A DNA stretch of 64,000 bases from assembly GCA_030426265.1 (NCBI GenBank), contig JAUHYP010000009.1:1-64000 (forward strand), written 5' to 3'. Each line of letters opens with the position of its first letter. Position 1 is the first letter of the stretch. The translations under genes and the position numbers were made by a program. Origin of the DNA: Gammaproteobacteria bacterium (GTDB taxonomy: Bacteria > Pseudomonadota > Gammaproteobacteria > Xanthomonadales > SZUA-36). Of this stretch, positions 35,186 to 44,703 are shown piece by piece. The notes below the pieces were generated by a model. That model worked only from the letters and a program-made list of their open reading frames with translations, was not told the origin of the DNA and did no database searches.

Positions 35186-35926
35186 ATGGTCTACACCCAT
35201 GCCCTGGTCACCCGGCCCCGGCCGCTGCTCGACGAGCTGGCGGGCTGGCTGGAGTCGACCGGAATGAAACCGGTGGCCATGCCCGCGTTCGATTTTGCGT
35301 CCACGGATGAAGTCATCGCCGCGGACGATGACTGGCGCGCCGCCGGCAGCCGGCTCCTGTTGTTCACCAGCCCCAGGGCCGTCCACTTCGGCTTGCCAGC
35401 GCTGGCCGGACCCATGCTCTGGGGCAGCCGCATCGCCTCCATCGGCCCGGCCACCACGCGATCCCTGTCGGACGCCGGCCTGGCCTGCGTGCAGGCGCCC
35501 GGCCCGGCCTTCGACAGCGAAGCGCTGCTCGAGCACCTGGCGCACAGCCTGGAGCCGGGCGCGGCGGTCATCCTCACCGCGCCGGGTGGGCGGGGGGCCC
35601 TGCAGCCCGGCCTGGAGGCGCTCGGCTGGCGGGTCCGCCTCGTTCCCGTGTACCGGCGCGTTCCGCTGGACCCCACCAGCGAAGCCATCGCGAAGCTGGA
35701 GAAGGCGGACCGCGTGCTCAGCGTCTGGACCAGCGGGCAGGCCCTGGAGCATCTCTATGCCAGGGTGCCCGAAAAAGTGCAGCGGCGACTGAGGCATGGA
35801 ACGGCCATCGTGGTCTCCGATCGCCTCGCGGAGGTGGCGCGCGGCCTCGGGCTGCGGGACGTGCGCGTGGCCGAGGGCCCGTCCAATGGAGACATCCTCA
35901 AGTGTTTCCACGGCCTGGGCGGATGA
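35186..35926 (+). CDS. hemD: Uroporphyrinogen-III synthase HemD
   Basis: HemD cyclises hydroxymethylbilane with inversion of ring D. The protein (246 residues from 35186) has the loosely conserved family pattern: HALVTRPRPLLDELAGWL at the N-terminus, LLLFTSPRAVHFGLPAL, SIGPATTRSLSDAG, and GRGALQPGLEALGWRVRLVPVYRR. An ATG at 35162 is in frame, but a TGCTAAACT -10-like element just before it and the family N-terminus favour 35186. HemX and hemY follow. Confidence 0.9.
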   Translation: MVYTHALVTRPRPLLDELAGWLESTGMKPVAMPAFDFASTDEVIAADDDWRAAGSRLLLFTSPRAVHFGLPALAGPMLWGSRIASIGPATTRSLSDAGLACVQAPGPAFDSEALLEHLAHSLEPGAAVILTAPGGRGALQPGLEALGWRVRLVPVYRRVPLDPTSEAIAKLEKADRVLSVWTSGQALEHLYARVPEKVQRRLRHGTAIVVSDRLAEVARGLGLRDVRVAEGPSNGDILKCFHGLGG

Positions 35927-36007
35927 GTCCGCCCCGACTTCACGCCGGTGCAAAGGCCGCCCCGATTGGTTAGCATCGTCGCATTCAACGCTTGAGGGCA
36001 GCCCCTC

Positions 36008-37318
36008 TTGGACAAGGACAAAACCGCCCCCGAGTTCGACCCCTTCGAGACCGAGACCCGCAGCCCCCGCCGGGGCGGGGCCGTGCTCGCCGCGCTCGCC
36101 CTGCTGCTGGCCCTGGCCGTGGCGGCCTGGAATGGCTGGGAGTGGTGGCAGGCACGAAACGCCGCATCCGACGAGGATGATCTGAGGACCGCCCTTTCGC
36201 GCATCGATGCCGGACAGGCGCAGTTGCTTGACGCCCAGGAAGCGCAGTCACGGCGCCTGGCCGCGGTGGAACAACTGGAAATCCAGGCCGGTCTCGCGCG
36301 CCTGGACGAGGCCATCGACCGGGCGCAGGGGGTGGCCGGCTCCGACCGGGCGCGCCTGGCGACGCTGGAGACCTCCCAGGGCGAAATCATGGCGCGCATC
36401 GACGGCCTCGAGTCGCGCATTGCCGCCCTGGTGACGCGGGGCGAGTCGCCGCGGCAGGGGCTGGACCTGGCCGAGGTGGACTACCTGTTGCGCACGGCCA
36501 ACGAGCGCCTGCGGCTGTTCGGGGACGCCCGGGGCGCCGACGAGGCGCTCGCGCTGGCCGATGCCCAACTCGCCGAACTCGACGACCCCGTGTACCTGCC
36601 GGTACGCCAGGCCATTGCCAGCGCCCGTGGCGCCCTGGCGGATACGCAGCGCCCCGACGCCATCGCCCTGACCGAGAACCTTTCCCGGCTGCAGGCGCGC
36701 ATTCCCGGCCTGCCCTTCCCGGGCGAGGTGTCCGTGGCTTCCCCGTCGGCGGCAACGGCCACGGATGGGTCGCCCGCCGTGGAAACCGTCGAAGACCCCG
36801 GCGTTTGGGCGCGCCTGAAGGCCACTTTCTCCGGCCTGGTGAGTGTCCGCCGCCGCGACCTGGGCGATGCCGTGATCAGCCTGGAGGACAAGGACTACCT
36901 TCGCCAGGGGCTCTGGCTGCAACTCGAATCCGCCCGCCTGGCGCTGCTGCGCGAGGACCCGGAAGCCTGGAGCACCGCGCTCGGCCGGGCCGGCGACACG
37001 CTGTCCGCCCATTTCGAGCCCGAGTCCCCCGTCGTGCAGCGTTTTGGCGCCGACCTCGATCAAATGGCCGACACGTCGCTGGAGACCGAATGGCCGGACA
37101 TCGCGGAGCCCTGGGCGCGCCTGCGCAGCATACGGCAGGCGCCGGTGGCGTCCGGCGGCGGTGCGCAGGCCGAAGCACGGCCCGCGCCGCAGCCCGTCGA
37201 GGCCGATGCCAGCGAATCCGCGCCGCCGGACGACGGGGCCGCGAATGCGGACGCGCCACCGGAGGAAGGGGACGCTCCGGATGAGACCGACGATGACGGA
37301 GGCCCGGACCCGGCATGA
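36008..37318 (+). CDS. hemX: HemX (uroporphyrinogen-III C-methyltransferase-like membrane protein)
   Basis: HemX is an inner-membrane protein with one N-terminal helix (about residues 25-46) and a large periplasmic part rich in coiled-coil (about 55-150, with LAAVEQLEIQAGLARLDEAI) and an acidic Ala/Pro/Asp tail. Despite its usual name no methyltransferase SAM site is seen, and its role is unclear. The start is a TTG with GAGGG 8 nt upstream; no ATG or GTG fits. HemY overlaps by 4 nt. The length of 436 is typical. Confidence 0.88.
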   Translation: MDKDKTAPEFDPFETETRSPRRGGAVLAALALLLALAVAAWNGWEWWQARNAASDEDDLRTALSRIDAGQAQLLDAQEAQSRRLAAVEQLEIQAGLARLDEAIDRAQGVAGSDRARLATLETSQGEIMARIDGLESRIAALVTRGESPRQGLDLAEVDYLLRTANERLRLFGDARGADEALALADAQLAELDDPVYLPVRQAIASARGALADTQRPDAIALTENLSRLQARIPGLPFPGEVSVASPSAATATDGSPAVETVEDPGVWARLKATFSGLVSVRRRDLGDAVISLEDKDYLRQGLWLQLESARLALLREDPEAWSTALGRAGDTLSAHFEPESPVVQRFGADLDQMADTSLETEWPDIAEPWARLRSIRQAPVASGGGAQAEARPAPQPVEADASESAPPDDGAANADAPPEEGDAPDETDDDGGPDPA

Positions 37319-38541
37319 AACGCTCGGTCATGCTGCTGACCGCCCTGGGCCTGTTGCTGCTCACCGCGGCGCTGGCCCCGGTGTTCAGGAACGATCCAGG
37401 CCTGGTGCAGATTCATTTCCTGGGCTGGACCCTGGAGACCAGCGTGCTGGTGTTAATCGGCGGCCTGGTGCTGCTGTGGGCGCTGGTGCAGTTGCTGTTC
37501 TGGCTCTGGAAACTGCCGGCCGAAACCGCCCGGAAAGTGGCCGAGCGCCGTGGCCTGGCCCAGCTCGAAAAGGGCCTGCTGGCGCTCACCGAGGGGGACT
37601 TCAAGACCGCCGAGAAGGCGCTCGGCAAGTCTGCCGCCTTGCCCGGCAAGACCACCGCGCGCTACCTCGCCGCGGCGCAGGCCGCCTCGCGCCTGGACGA
37701 GACCGAGCGCCGCGAATACTACCTCGAACAGGCCGATAGTGGCGGGCGGCGACGCAGTTTCATCGTCGAACTCACCCGCGCACGCCTGCTGCTGCAGAAC
37801 GGGCAGCGCGCGGAAGCCCTCACGCTGCTCGAGGACCTGCACTCCCGGCGCAAGCAACACGTCCAGGTCCTCACCCTGCTGGCCCGCTGCCTGAAGGAAC
37901 TGGGGCGCTGGGACCGGCTTCGCGACCTGCTGCCCCAGCTGCGCAAGGCAGGGGTGATGAGCGAGGAGGAAATCGCCGATCTGCAGCTGGAAATCGCCCG
38001 GCGGCAATTGGCGGACGCGCCGGATGCGGCAGCCCTGGAATCCGCCTGGAAGGCCCTGCCGAAGACCATGAAGCGCGACGCGCGAACGGTGGAAGTGTTC
38101 GCCGAGCGCGCCGGGCGCCTCGAGCGGGCCGACCTGGCGGAGGCGGTGCTGCGCAGCAGCCTGAAGGACAGCTGGGACCCCGCGCTGGTGTTGCGCTACG
38201 GCGACCCGGGCGCCGGCGACGCCGGCCAGCGACTGAAGCAGTGCGAGCAGTGGCTGCTCAAGCACCCGGAAGACCCGGCCTTGCACCTGGCCCTGGGCCG
38301 GCTGTGCGCCAGCCAGTCACTGTGGGGCAAGGCGCGCACGCACCTGATCAAGAGCCTGGAGAAGGAGCCCACGGCCGCCGGCTACGACGCCCTCGGCCAG
38401 TTGTTGGAGCGACAGGGTGAACTCGAGATGGCGATGGCCTGCTTCCGCAACGCCCTGCGCATGACCCAGGGCCGCGCCCCGGAACCCCTTCCGCTGGAGC
38501 CGGGCCGCCTCGCGCCGCCGGCCGGCAAGGCCCGCGCCTGA
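37315..38541 (+). CDS. hemY: HemY-type TPR membrane protein of the heme operon
   Basis: The 408-residue protein has two N-terminal membrane segments (about residues 4-22 and 40-62) flanking HFLGWTLETS, the HemY N-terminal domain, and then TPR-like helical repeats up to residue about 380 (AEKALGKSAALPGKTTARYL, EALTLLEDLHSRRKQHVQVL). Gammaproteobacterial HemY is not the protoporphyrinogen oxidase of the same name. It is probably a scaffold for late heme synthesis. It overlaps hemX by 4 nt and ends the operon. Confidence 0.93.
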   Translation: MKRSVMLLTALGLLLLTAALAPVFRNDPGLVQIHFLGWTLETSVLVLIGGLVLLWALVQLLFWLWKLPAETARKVAERRGLAQLEKGLLALTEGDFKTAEKALGKSAALPGKTTARYLAAAQAASRLDETERREYYLEQADSGGRRRSFIVELTRARLLLQNGQRAEALTLLEDLHSRRKQHVQVLTLLARCLKELGRWDRLRDLLPQLRKAGVMSEEEIADLQLEIARRQLADAPDAAALESAWKALPKTMKRDARTVEVFAERAGRLERADLAEAVLRSSLKDSWDPALVLRYGDPGAGDAGQRLKQCEQWLLKHPEDPALHLALGRLCASQSLWGKARTHLIKSLEKEPTAAGYDALGQLLERQGELEMAMACFRNALRMTQGRAPEPLPLEPGRLAPPAGKARA

Positions 38542-38598
38542 TCAACCGACCCCGACGCCGGGTCTGAATCCCGGGCCAGGGCCCCGGGGCCCGGAGCC

Positions 38599-39663
38599 CT
38601 AGTGAGGCTGGGCGAGAATGCTGACCGGTACGTCCGAACCGAACTCGAAGGAATCGTAGTAGAGGCGGTCCTCGCGCACGCCCTTGTCCGCGAAGGCATG
38701 GCGCGCCGCGTCGATCATCGCCGGCGGCCCGCTCATGTAGACGTCATGGTGGGCGAGGGTCTGGTAGGCATCGAGGACGGCCTCGTGGACGTAGCCGGCG
38801 AAACCGGACTGGACGCGCAGGTCGCCCGGCTCCGAGATCGCCGGGGTGTATTCGATGTGGGTGTGGGCGTCGACCCATTCGTGGATCAGCGGCTCGAGGT
38901 AGAGCTCACCCGGTGTGCGCGCCCCCCAGAACAGGTGGATGGGCCGCGTGTCGCCATGCGCCAGCAGGTCCTCGATCATGGACTTGAGCGGTGCGATGCC
39001 CGTGCCGCCGCCCATCAAGATCATGGGACGCTTCTCGTCATCGTGGCGCACGAAAAAGGTTCCGAGCGGTCCCTCGATCCTCAGGATGTCCTTGAGCTTC
39101 AGCTCGTCGAACACCCAGCCGGTGAAATCGCCGCCCTCGACGTGGCGGATGTGCAGTTCGATCTCGTCTTCCCGCGACGGCGGGCTGGCGATCGAGAAAG
39201 CGCGGCGCTTGCCGCCCCGCACGAGAATGTCGATGTACTGACCAGCGAGGAACTGCAGGCGCTGGGCCTTGGGCAGGCGCAACACCAGTTTCACCACGTT
39301 GTCGGCCAGCAAGGCCTTGTCCACCACGCGGGCGGGGAGGGTGAGCACGGGGATGTCGCGGATCGCCTCGATCTCGCGCGCTTCGATCACCAGGTCGGTT
39401 CGCGGCGAGGCCTGGCACAGCAGGACATCACCGGCGGCCTGTTCCTTTTCTTCCAGCGCCAGCGGCGGATGGAAGGGGTAGTCCACCCGGCCCTCCACAA
39501 GCCGGCCGCGGCAACTGCCGCAGGTGCCGTTCTTGCAGCTGTAGGGCAGCATGACCGCCTGGCGCAGCGCCGCCGAGAGTACCGACTCGTCCTCACGCGC
39601 CGTGAACGTCCGGCCACTGCCGGTGATCGTGACGGAATGTGAAGAAGGTTTTTCGGAGGACAT
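38599..39663 (-). CDS. 2Fe-2S ferredoxin/NAD(P)H-flavin oxidoreductase fusion (CDP-6-deoxy-delta-3,4-glucoseen reductase-like)
   Basis: The 354-residue electron-transfer protein has an N-terminal plant-type 2Fe-2S domain (Cys43, Cys48, Cys51, Cys83; SCKNGTCGSCRG). A flavin domain follows (RRAFSIASPPS with LHIRHVEGG), then an NAD(P) domain (LMGGGTGIAPLKSMIED, DVYMSGPPAMIDA). This architecture matches AscD/RfbI-type reductases and oxygenase reductase subunits. No sugar-deoxygenation genes are nearby, so the partner is unknown; electrons could go to a hydroxylase. It stands alone, convergent to hemY. Confidence 0.88.
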   Translation of the reverse strand: MSSEKPSSHSVTITGSGRTFTAREDESVLSAALRQAVMLPYSCKNGTCGSCRGRLVEGRVDYPFHPPLALEEKEQAAGDVLLCQASPRTDLVIEAREIEAIRDIPVLTLPARVVDKALLADNVVKLVLRLPKAQRLQFLAGQYIDILVRGGKRRAFSIASPPSREDEIELHIRHVEGGDFTGWVFDELKLKDILRIEGPLGTFFVRHDDEKRPMILMGGGTGIAPLKSMIEDLLAHGDTRPIHLFWGARTPGELYLEPLIHEWVDAHTHIEYTPAISEPGDLRVQSGFAGYVHEAVLDAYQTLAHHDVYMSGPPAMIDAARHAFADKGVREDRLYYDSFEFGSDVPVSILAQPH

Positions 39664-39866
39664 CGTGTGCGCCTGGGGTCTTGTTATGGGCGGGCGCCGG
39701 GATGGCGCAGGTCCCCAATATGGGTGCGGGAAGGCGTGCATGCAAGGCAGGGCAGGGTATGGTGGGCGGCGGGCATTGGGGCCGCGAGCGTGTCCTGTGC
39801 TAACCTCTCCCGCTTCCCGCAATTCCACGGGATCACTCCATGGACATCGAACCAACGGCCTGACCC

Positions 39867-40658
39867 GTGTGGCATGACGTATTCACTCCCCTGCGCTGGC
39901 TGGTGCGCGGCTGCGGCTTCGTGCTGCACTTCACCCTGGGCGTCATTCCCACGGTGCTGGCGCAGAGTCGCCTGGGCCGCGCGATCCGCGTGGGCGGGCG
40001 CGGACTCGACGCCGTGATGCTGGCCTGGTGGTCGCGCTGGACCTGCCGGATCTTCGGCCTCGAGCCGACGGTGACCGGCGCGCCCATCGAAGGCCCCGTG
40101 CTCATCGTCGCCAACCACCTGTCCTGGGCCGACATCCAGGTGCTGCACAGCGTGGCGCCGATGAGCTTCATCGCCAAGGCCGAGATCGCGCGCTGGCCAC
40201 TGGCGGGCTACCTGGCCAACGCGGGCGGGACCATCTACCACCAGCGCGGCAGCCATGACTCCGCCCGGGGGGTGTCCGAGCAGGTCTCCGAACGCTTTGC
40301 CGCCGGCGGCCGCGTGGCCATCTTTCCCGAGGGCGGCATCCTGCCGGGCACGGAGGTGAAGCGCTTCCATGCACGCATGTTCAAACTGGCCCAGGAGGCG
40401 GGCTGCCCGGTGCAGCCGGCCATGATTCGCTACCTGCGCGATGGCCGGCGCGACGAGGCGGTGACCTTCCTGCCGGGCGAGCACTTCATCGGAAACCTCG
40501 TGCGTTTCATGGGGCGGCCGACCTGCCGCGCCGATCTCGTTTTCCTGGAGCCCTTCGACAGCATCGACGTGCCGCGCAATGCGCTCGCCGCGCGCGCCGA
40601 GGCGGCGGTCAGGGCGGCCTACGACGCCCCGGTGCACACCCTGGCGGAGGCGGCATGA
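39867..40658 (+). CDS. PlsC-like lysophospholipid acyltransferase
   Basis: The 263-residue membrane-associated acyltransferase has the catalytic HX4D block NHLSWADIQVLH (His84, Asp89), the glycerophosphate-binding FPEGGILPG and an N-terminal hydrophobic helix (CGFVLHFTLGVIPTVLA). It starts with GTG. It is coupled (ATGA) to the next alpha/beta-hydrolase gene, so they may act together in lipid remodelling. It is likely a 1-acylglycerol-3-phosphate or ornithine-lipid O-acyltransferase type; the specificity is not evident. Confidence 0.88.
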   Translation: MWHDVFTPLRWLVRGCGFVLHFTLGVIPTVLAQSRLGRAIRVGGRGLDAVMLAWWSRWTCRIFGLEPTVTGAPIEGPVLIVANHLSWADIQVLHSVAPMSFIAKAEIARWPLAGYLANAGGTIYHQRGSHDSARGVSEQVSERFAAGGRVAIFPEGGILPGTEVKRFHARMFKLAQEAGCPVQPAMIRYLRDGRRDEAVTFLPGEHFIGNLVRFMGRPTCRADLVFLEPFDSIDVPRNALAARAEAAVRAAYDAPVHTLAEAA

Positions 40659-41662
40659 ACGATTTCGTCGCGCCACTGGGGCTGCGCAGCCCGCACACGC
40701 AGTCCATTCTCAACTCCAGCATCCTGCGCAAGAAGGTGGTGCGCCGGCGCGCCGCGCGCCTGCTGGCGGCGGAGGAGGAACTGTTCCTGGACGGCGGTGA
40801 CGGCGTCCGTCTGCTCGGCCACCTTTCGCGCCAGCCCGGTGACCGTCGCGGCGTGGCGGTGCTGCTGCACGGCTGGGAGGGCAGCGCGCATTCCAACTAC
40901 ATGCTCGCCGCGGGCATGCACCTGTACGACGCCGGTTTCGACGTGTTTCGCCTGAACTTCCGGGACCACGGCGAAACGCATCACCTCAACCCCGGAATCT
41001 TTCACTCCTGCCGCCTGGACGAGGTGATCAACGCCCTGGGCGACATGCAGCGACGCCTGGACACCGGCGCCTGGCAGATCGCCGGCTATTCACTGGGCGG
41101 GAACTTCGCCCTGCGTGTGGCCCGGCACGGACCGGAGCGCGGGCTGGACATTCGCCAGGCCTTCGCCGTCTGCCCGGTCATCGATCCGTCCAACGTGCTG
41201 AAGGCCATGGAGTCGGGGCCGGTCTTCTATCACAACTACTACGTGCGCAAGTGGTCGCGATCGGTACGCGCCAAGCAACGGAACTTCCCGGACCGTTACG
41301 CCTATGACGAGTGGTACGAGCTGCCCGGGCTGCGCGAGCGCACGGAATACTTCGCCACGCGCTACTACAACTTCGGATCGCTGGAGGCGTACCTGCAGGG
41401 ATACTCCGTGGCCGGCGAGCGGCTGAAGGCGCTGGAAGTGCCCAGCGTGCTGCTGACCTCGAGGGACGATCCGGTGTGCCCGGTGACCGACCTGGAACTG
41501 CTGCCCGACAATCCGAATCTGGACATCCGGGTCACGCGCCACGGTGGGCATTGCGGCTACCTCAAGAACTGGAAACTCGACAGCTGGGCCGAGGACCGCA
41601 TCGTGGAAGCCTTCCTTGCCGGAGCGGAGACGCCCCTGAACGGGCACCAGGCGTTGCCGTGA
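40655..41662 (+). CDS. YheT-like alpha/beta-hydrolase
   Basis: The 335-residue putative esterase belongs to the AB-hydrolase 4 (UPF0017) group: N-terminal RSPHTQSILNS, oxyanion LLHGWEGSAHSNYM, FRLNFRDHGETHHLN, and nucleophile Ser146 in AGYSLGGNFALRV. Late Asp and His are in SRDDPVCP and TRHGGHCGYL. The substrate is unknown; animal relatives act on lipids. Start codon overlap with the acyltransferase implies one transcript. Confidence 0.88.
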   Translation: MNDFVAPLGLRSPHTQSILNSSILRKKVVRRRAARLLAAEEELFLDGGDGVRLLGHLSRQPGDRRGVAVLLHGWEGSAHSNYMLAAGMHLYDAGFDVFRLNFRDHGETHHLNPGIFHSCRLDEVINALGDMQRRLDTGAWQIAGYSLGGNFALRVARHGPERGLDIRQAFAVCPVIDPSNVLKAMESGPVFYHNYYVRKWSRSVRAKQRNFPDRYAYDEWYELPGLRERTEYFATRYYNFGSLEAYLQGYSVAGERLKALEVPSVLLTSRDDPVCPVTDLELLPDNPNLDIRVTRHGGHCGYLKNWKLDSWAEDRIVEAFLAGAETPLNGHQALP

Positions 41663-41734
41663 ACCGGAACTTCAGTGGCGCGGCTGATCCGCGTTGCTGA
41701 AACGAGGGTCCGACGAAGCGCCGTTTCCGGAAAG

Positions 41735-41808
41735 TGGAGCGGGTGATGGGAATCGAACCCACGTCATCAGCTTGGGAAGCTGAGGTTCTACCATTGAACT
41801 ACACCCGC
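41735..41808 (-). tRNA. tRNA-Gly (anticodon CCC)
   Basis: The minus strand gives acceptor GCGGGTG paired with CACCCGC, D arm AGTTCAATGGTAGAAC, anticodon stem TCAGC/GCTGA enclosing TTCCCAA (anticodon CCC), T arm GTGGG-TTCGATT-CCCAT, discriminator T and encoded CCA (41735-41737). It is 74 nt in all. Confidence 0.95.
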
Positions 41809-41868
41809 CTCGGAGGGCGATTCTAAGCGCCCCGCCGTCCGCCGTCACCCCACCCATCAGCCCGTCGT

Positions 41869-42795
41869 TCAGCTCACCGTGGCGAGCGCACCGGCATGGG
41901 CGCGCGCGGCGCTGGCCAGGGCCTCCAGGTCGTACCCGCCTTCGAGAATCGACACCATCCGGCCACCCGCGTGGTCATCGGCAATCGCCATGATCTCCCG
42001 GGTGATCCATTCGTAGTCCGCGTCCCGGACCTCCAGGTGGCCGAGTGGGTCGCGCTCGTGCGCGTCGAACCCCGCGGAAACCAGGATGAAGTCCGGCGCA
42101 AAGGCGTCCAGGGCCGGCAGGGCCTTGCGCGACCAGGTGGCGCGAAAGGCCGCGCTGCCCGATCGTGGCTTCAGGGGGAGGTTGAGCACGTTGCCCACGC
42201 CGGTCTCCCCGGGGTGGCCGCTGCCGGGGTAGAGCGGCATCTCGTGGCTGGAGATGAACAGCACGTCGGGGTCGTTCTCGAAGATCTGTTGCGTGCCGTT
42301 GCCGTGATGCACGTCGAAGTCCAGCACCGCGACCCGGGCCACGCCTTCGTGCGACAGCGCCTGTCGCGCCCCCACCGCCACGGCGTTGTAGAGGCAAAAG
42401 CCCATGGAGAAGTCCGTACCCGAGTGATGGCCGGGGGGACGTGCCGCGACGAAGGCGTTGGGCGCGCGGCCCCCGAATACCTCGTCCACGGCGAAACAGA
42501 TGCCACCGGCAGCGCGGGCGCTGGCGGCCAGCGAACCGGGGTTCATGAGCGTGTCCGCTTCGGTCAGCGGCACGCGGCCCTCGGCGGGTTCCATGGCGGC
42601 GAGCCAATCGGTGTATTCACCGGTGTGCACCCGCGCGAGCTGCTCCGACGTGGCCAGGGGCGCCGGCAGGAATTCGAGGCCCTTCAGGCTCTCCACCCCG
42701 GCGAGCACCGCCTGGAGACGCCGCACCTGCTCCGGGTGCCCGGGGCCCGGGTCATGCCGGAGGCAGTCGTCGTGGTGGATGATCAGGGTGGCCAT
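41869..42795 (-). CDS. Class II-type histone deacetylase family protein
   Basis: The 308-residue zinc deacetylase-fold protein shows RHDPGPGHPEQVRRL, the active-site PPGHHSGTDFSMGFCLYN (His123, His124), zinc ligands in LDFDVHHGNGTQ (Asp161, His163) and SAGFDAHERDPLG (Asp), and the late EGGYDLEAL. Bacterial members include acetylpolyamine amidohydrolases and acetoin-utilisation proteins. The substrate is unknown. It stands between tRNA-Gly and the Lrp gene, with a 64-nt gap to the latter. Confidence 0.92.
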   Translation of the reverse strand: MATLIIHHDDCLRHDPGPGHPEQVRRLQAVLAGVESLKGLEFLPAPLATSEQLARVHTGEYTDWLAAMEPAEGRVPLTEADTLMNPGSLAASARAAGGICFAVDEVFGGRAPNAFVAARPPGHHSGTDFSMGFCLYNAVAVGARQALSHEGVARVAVLDFDVHHGNGTQQIFENDPDVLFISSHEMPLYPGSGHPGETGVGNVLNLPLKPRSGSAAFRATWSRKALPALDAFAPDFILVSAGFDAHERDPLGHLEVRDADYEWITREIMAIADDHAGGRMVSILEGGYDLEALASAARAHAGALATVS

Positions 42796-42859
42796 GGCGG
42801 GCTCGCGTGGAAAGGCCAGAGCATACTCCCCGGGCCAAGGCCGGCGCCAGTTCGGAAAA

Positions 42860-43357
42860 TCAGCGGGGCGCGCGGTCCAGCGGCAGGCGGGTGCTCTCCT
42901 TCACCTCCTCCATGACCACGTAGCTGCGCGAGCCGTTCACGCCGGGCAGGGCGAGCACCTTCTCGGCCAGGAAGGCCCGGTACTCCTGCATGTCGCGCAC
43001 GCGGGCCTTGATCAGGTAGTCGAAGTTGCCGCTGACGAGGTGGCAGTCGAGGATCTCCGGCAGCTTGCGCGCTTCCTGGCGGAAGTCCCGGAACACATCG
43101 CGCGCGGTGTGCGTCAGGCTGATCTCGGCGAACACCAGCAGCCCGGCGTCCACCTTTTCGGGATCGAGCAGGGCCGTGTAGCCGCGGATGTAGCCGTCCC
43201 GCTCCAGCCGGCGCACACGTTCGAGGCAGGGCGTGGGGGTGAGGTTCACTTTTTTCGCCAGCTTGACGTTGGAAATCCGGCCGTCGTCCTGCAGCACCTC
43301 GAGGATGCGGCGGTCGATGCGGTCGAGGTCCGCCAGTCGCTTTTCGCTCGTTGCCAT
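42860..43357 (-). CDS. Lrp/AsnC-family transcriptional regulator
   Basis: This 165-residue regulator has an N-terminal winged HTH (DRIDRRILEVLQDDGRIS with TPTPCLERVRRLERDGYI) and a C-terminal RAM ligand domain (HLVSGNFDYLIKARVRDM). It is divergent from ald across 117 nt, the layout of Lrp-type activators of alanine dehydrogenase (AldR/BkdR). It probably senses alanine or a branched amino acid and controls ald-aminotransferase-dehydrogenase and itself. Confidence 0.93.
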   Translation of the reverse strand: MATSEKRLADLDRIDRRILEVLQDDGRISNVKLAKKVNLTPTPCLERVRRLERDGYIRGYTALLDPEKVDAGLLVFAEISLTHTARDVFRDFRQEARKLPEILDCHLVSGNFDYLIKARVRDMQEYRAFLAEKVLALPGVNGSRSYVVMEEVKESTRLPLDRAPR

Positions 43358-43474
43358 GGGGCGCCCTGAAAACCTGCCAGACGGCAGCATAAAACACCGT
43401 AAATGGCCTATCAATGGCGCAATATGCTGGAAGTCGCTCATTAAAATAGTCGAACGATTTGTCGGAGAGCGGAT
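43358..43474 (+). promoter_or_regulatory. Divergent lrp-ald control region
   Basis: The 117 nt are clearly more AT-rich than the surroundings (runs such as CATAAAACACCGTAAATGG and TTAAAATAG). TAAAAT at 43442-43447 is a probable ald -10, and GGAGAG at 43463-43468 is the ald ribosome site. The Lrp protein would be expected to bind here. No exact operator can be assigned by eye. Confidence 0.55.
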
Positions 43475-44596
43475 ATGAAGATTGGTGTGCCTAAAGAGAT
43501 CAAGAATCACGAGTACCGTGTGGGCCTGGTGCCCGGCTCCGTGCGCGAGCTGGCCAGCCGCGGACACGAGGTGTTCGTCGAGACCAGTGCCGGCGAAGGC
43601 ATCGGCATGCACGATGCCGACTACGAGGCGGCCGGGGCGACCATCCTGCCCGACGCGCAGGCGGTGTTCGAAGCGGCCCGCATGATCGTCAAGGTCAAGG
43701 AACCGCAGGCGGTCGAGCGGGCCATGCTGCGCGAGGAGCACATCCTCTACACGTATCTTCACCTTGCCCCGGACGCGCCACAGACGGCCGACCTGGTGAA
43801 TTCCGGCGCCACCTGTATCGCCTACGAAACGGTGACCGACGACCGGGGCCGCCTGCCCCTGCTCGCACCCATGTCGGAAGTGGCCGGCCGCCTGTCCATC
43901 CAGGCCGGCGCTGCCTGCCTCGAGAAGGCGAAAGGCGGCTCCGGCGTGCTGCTGGGCGGCGTGCCCGGCGTGCAACCGGCCAAGGTGGTCATCATCGGTG
44001 GCGGCACCGTGGGCCTGAACGCGACCCAGATGGCCGTGGGCATGGGCGCCCGGGTGATCCTGCTCGACCGCAGCGTGGACGTGCTGCGCCAGTTCGACCA
44101 GGTCTTCGGCAGCCAGGTGGAGACGGTCTACTCCAGTGCGGACGCCATCGAAACGCATGTCGCCAACGCGGACCTCGTGATCGGCGGCGTCCTGATTCCC
44201 GGTGCGGCTGCGCCCAAGCTGGTCACCCGCAAGCACCTCGCCCTGATGCGGCCCGGCTCGGTGCTGGTGGACGTGGCCATCGACCAGGGGGGCTGTTTCG
44301 AGACCTCGAAGCCCACCACCCACGCCGATCCGACCTACGTGGTCGACGACATCGTGCATTACTGCGTGGCGAACATGCCCGGCGCGGTACCGCGCACCTC
44401 CACGTTCGCGCTGAACAATGCCACCCTGCGCCACGCCATCGCGCTGGCGGACAAGGGCGCGCGGGCTGCCCTGCTGGACGACCGGAACCTGCTGGCCGGC
44501 CTGAACGTGCACCGCGGCATGGTGACCTACGAAGAGGTGGCCCGGGACCTGGGCTACGACTACACCCCGGCGCGGGAGGCCCTGCAAACCCCCTGA
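43475..44596 (+). CDS. ald: Alanine dehydrogenase
   Basis: The 373-residue enzyme oxidatively deaminates L-alanine to pyruvate and ammonium with NAD. The family N-terminus [18 protein letters not shown] is exact in character; the catalytic Lys75 (VKVKEP) and His96 (YTYLHLAPD) and the NAD motif [20 protein letters not shown] are present. It begins the plus-strand operon with the aminotransferase 107 nt downstream. In context it regenerates pyruvate from the alanine that the aminotransferase makes. Confidence 0.97.
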   Translation: MKIGVPKEIKNHEYRVGLVPGSVRELASRGHEVFVETSAGEGIGMHDADYEAAGATILPDAQAVFEAARMIVKVKEPQAVERAMLREEHILYTYLHLAPDAPQTADLVNSGATCIAYETVTDDRGRLPLLAPMSEVAGRLSIQAGAACLEKAKGGSGVLLGGVPGVQPAKVVIIGGGTVGLNATQMAVGMGARVILLDRSVDVLRQFDQVFGSQVETVYSSADAIETHVANADLVIGGVLIPGAAAPKLVTRKHLALMRPGSVLVDVAIDQGGCFETSKPTTHADPTYVVDDIVHYCVANMPGAVPRTSTFALNNATLRHAIALADKGARAALLDDRNLLAGLNVHRGMVTYEEVARDLGYDYTPAREALQTP

Positions 44597-44703
44597 TCGG
44601 CTACCATGAGGGGTCCCGCCGCCCGCGCGGCGGCGGCCGGATGACCCGGGGGGTGGAGACGCCGCCCCGGAACGCACCACGACGACAGGAACTGGGCTCG
44701 ACG

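Noticed and set aside
34936-35187. An 83-codon minus-strand frame in the hemC-hemD gap
   Set aside because: Arg/Gly-rich, no ribosome site, no similarity noticed. The gap is better described as non-coding.
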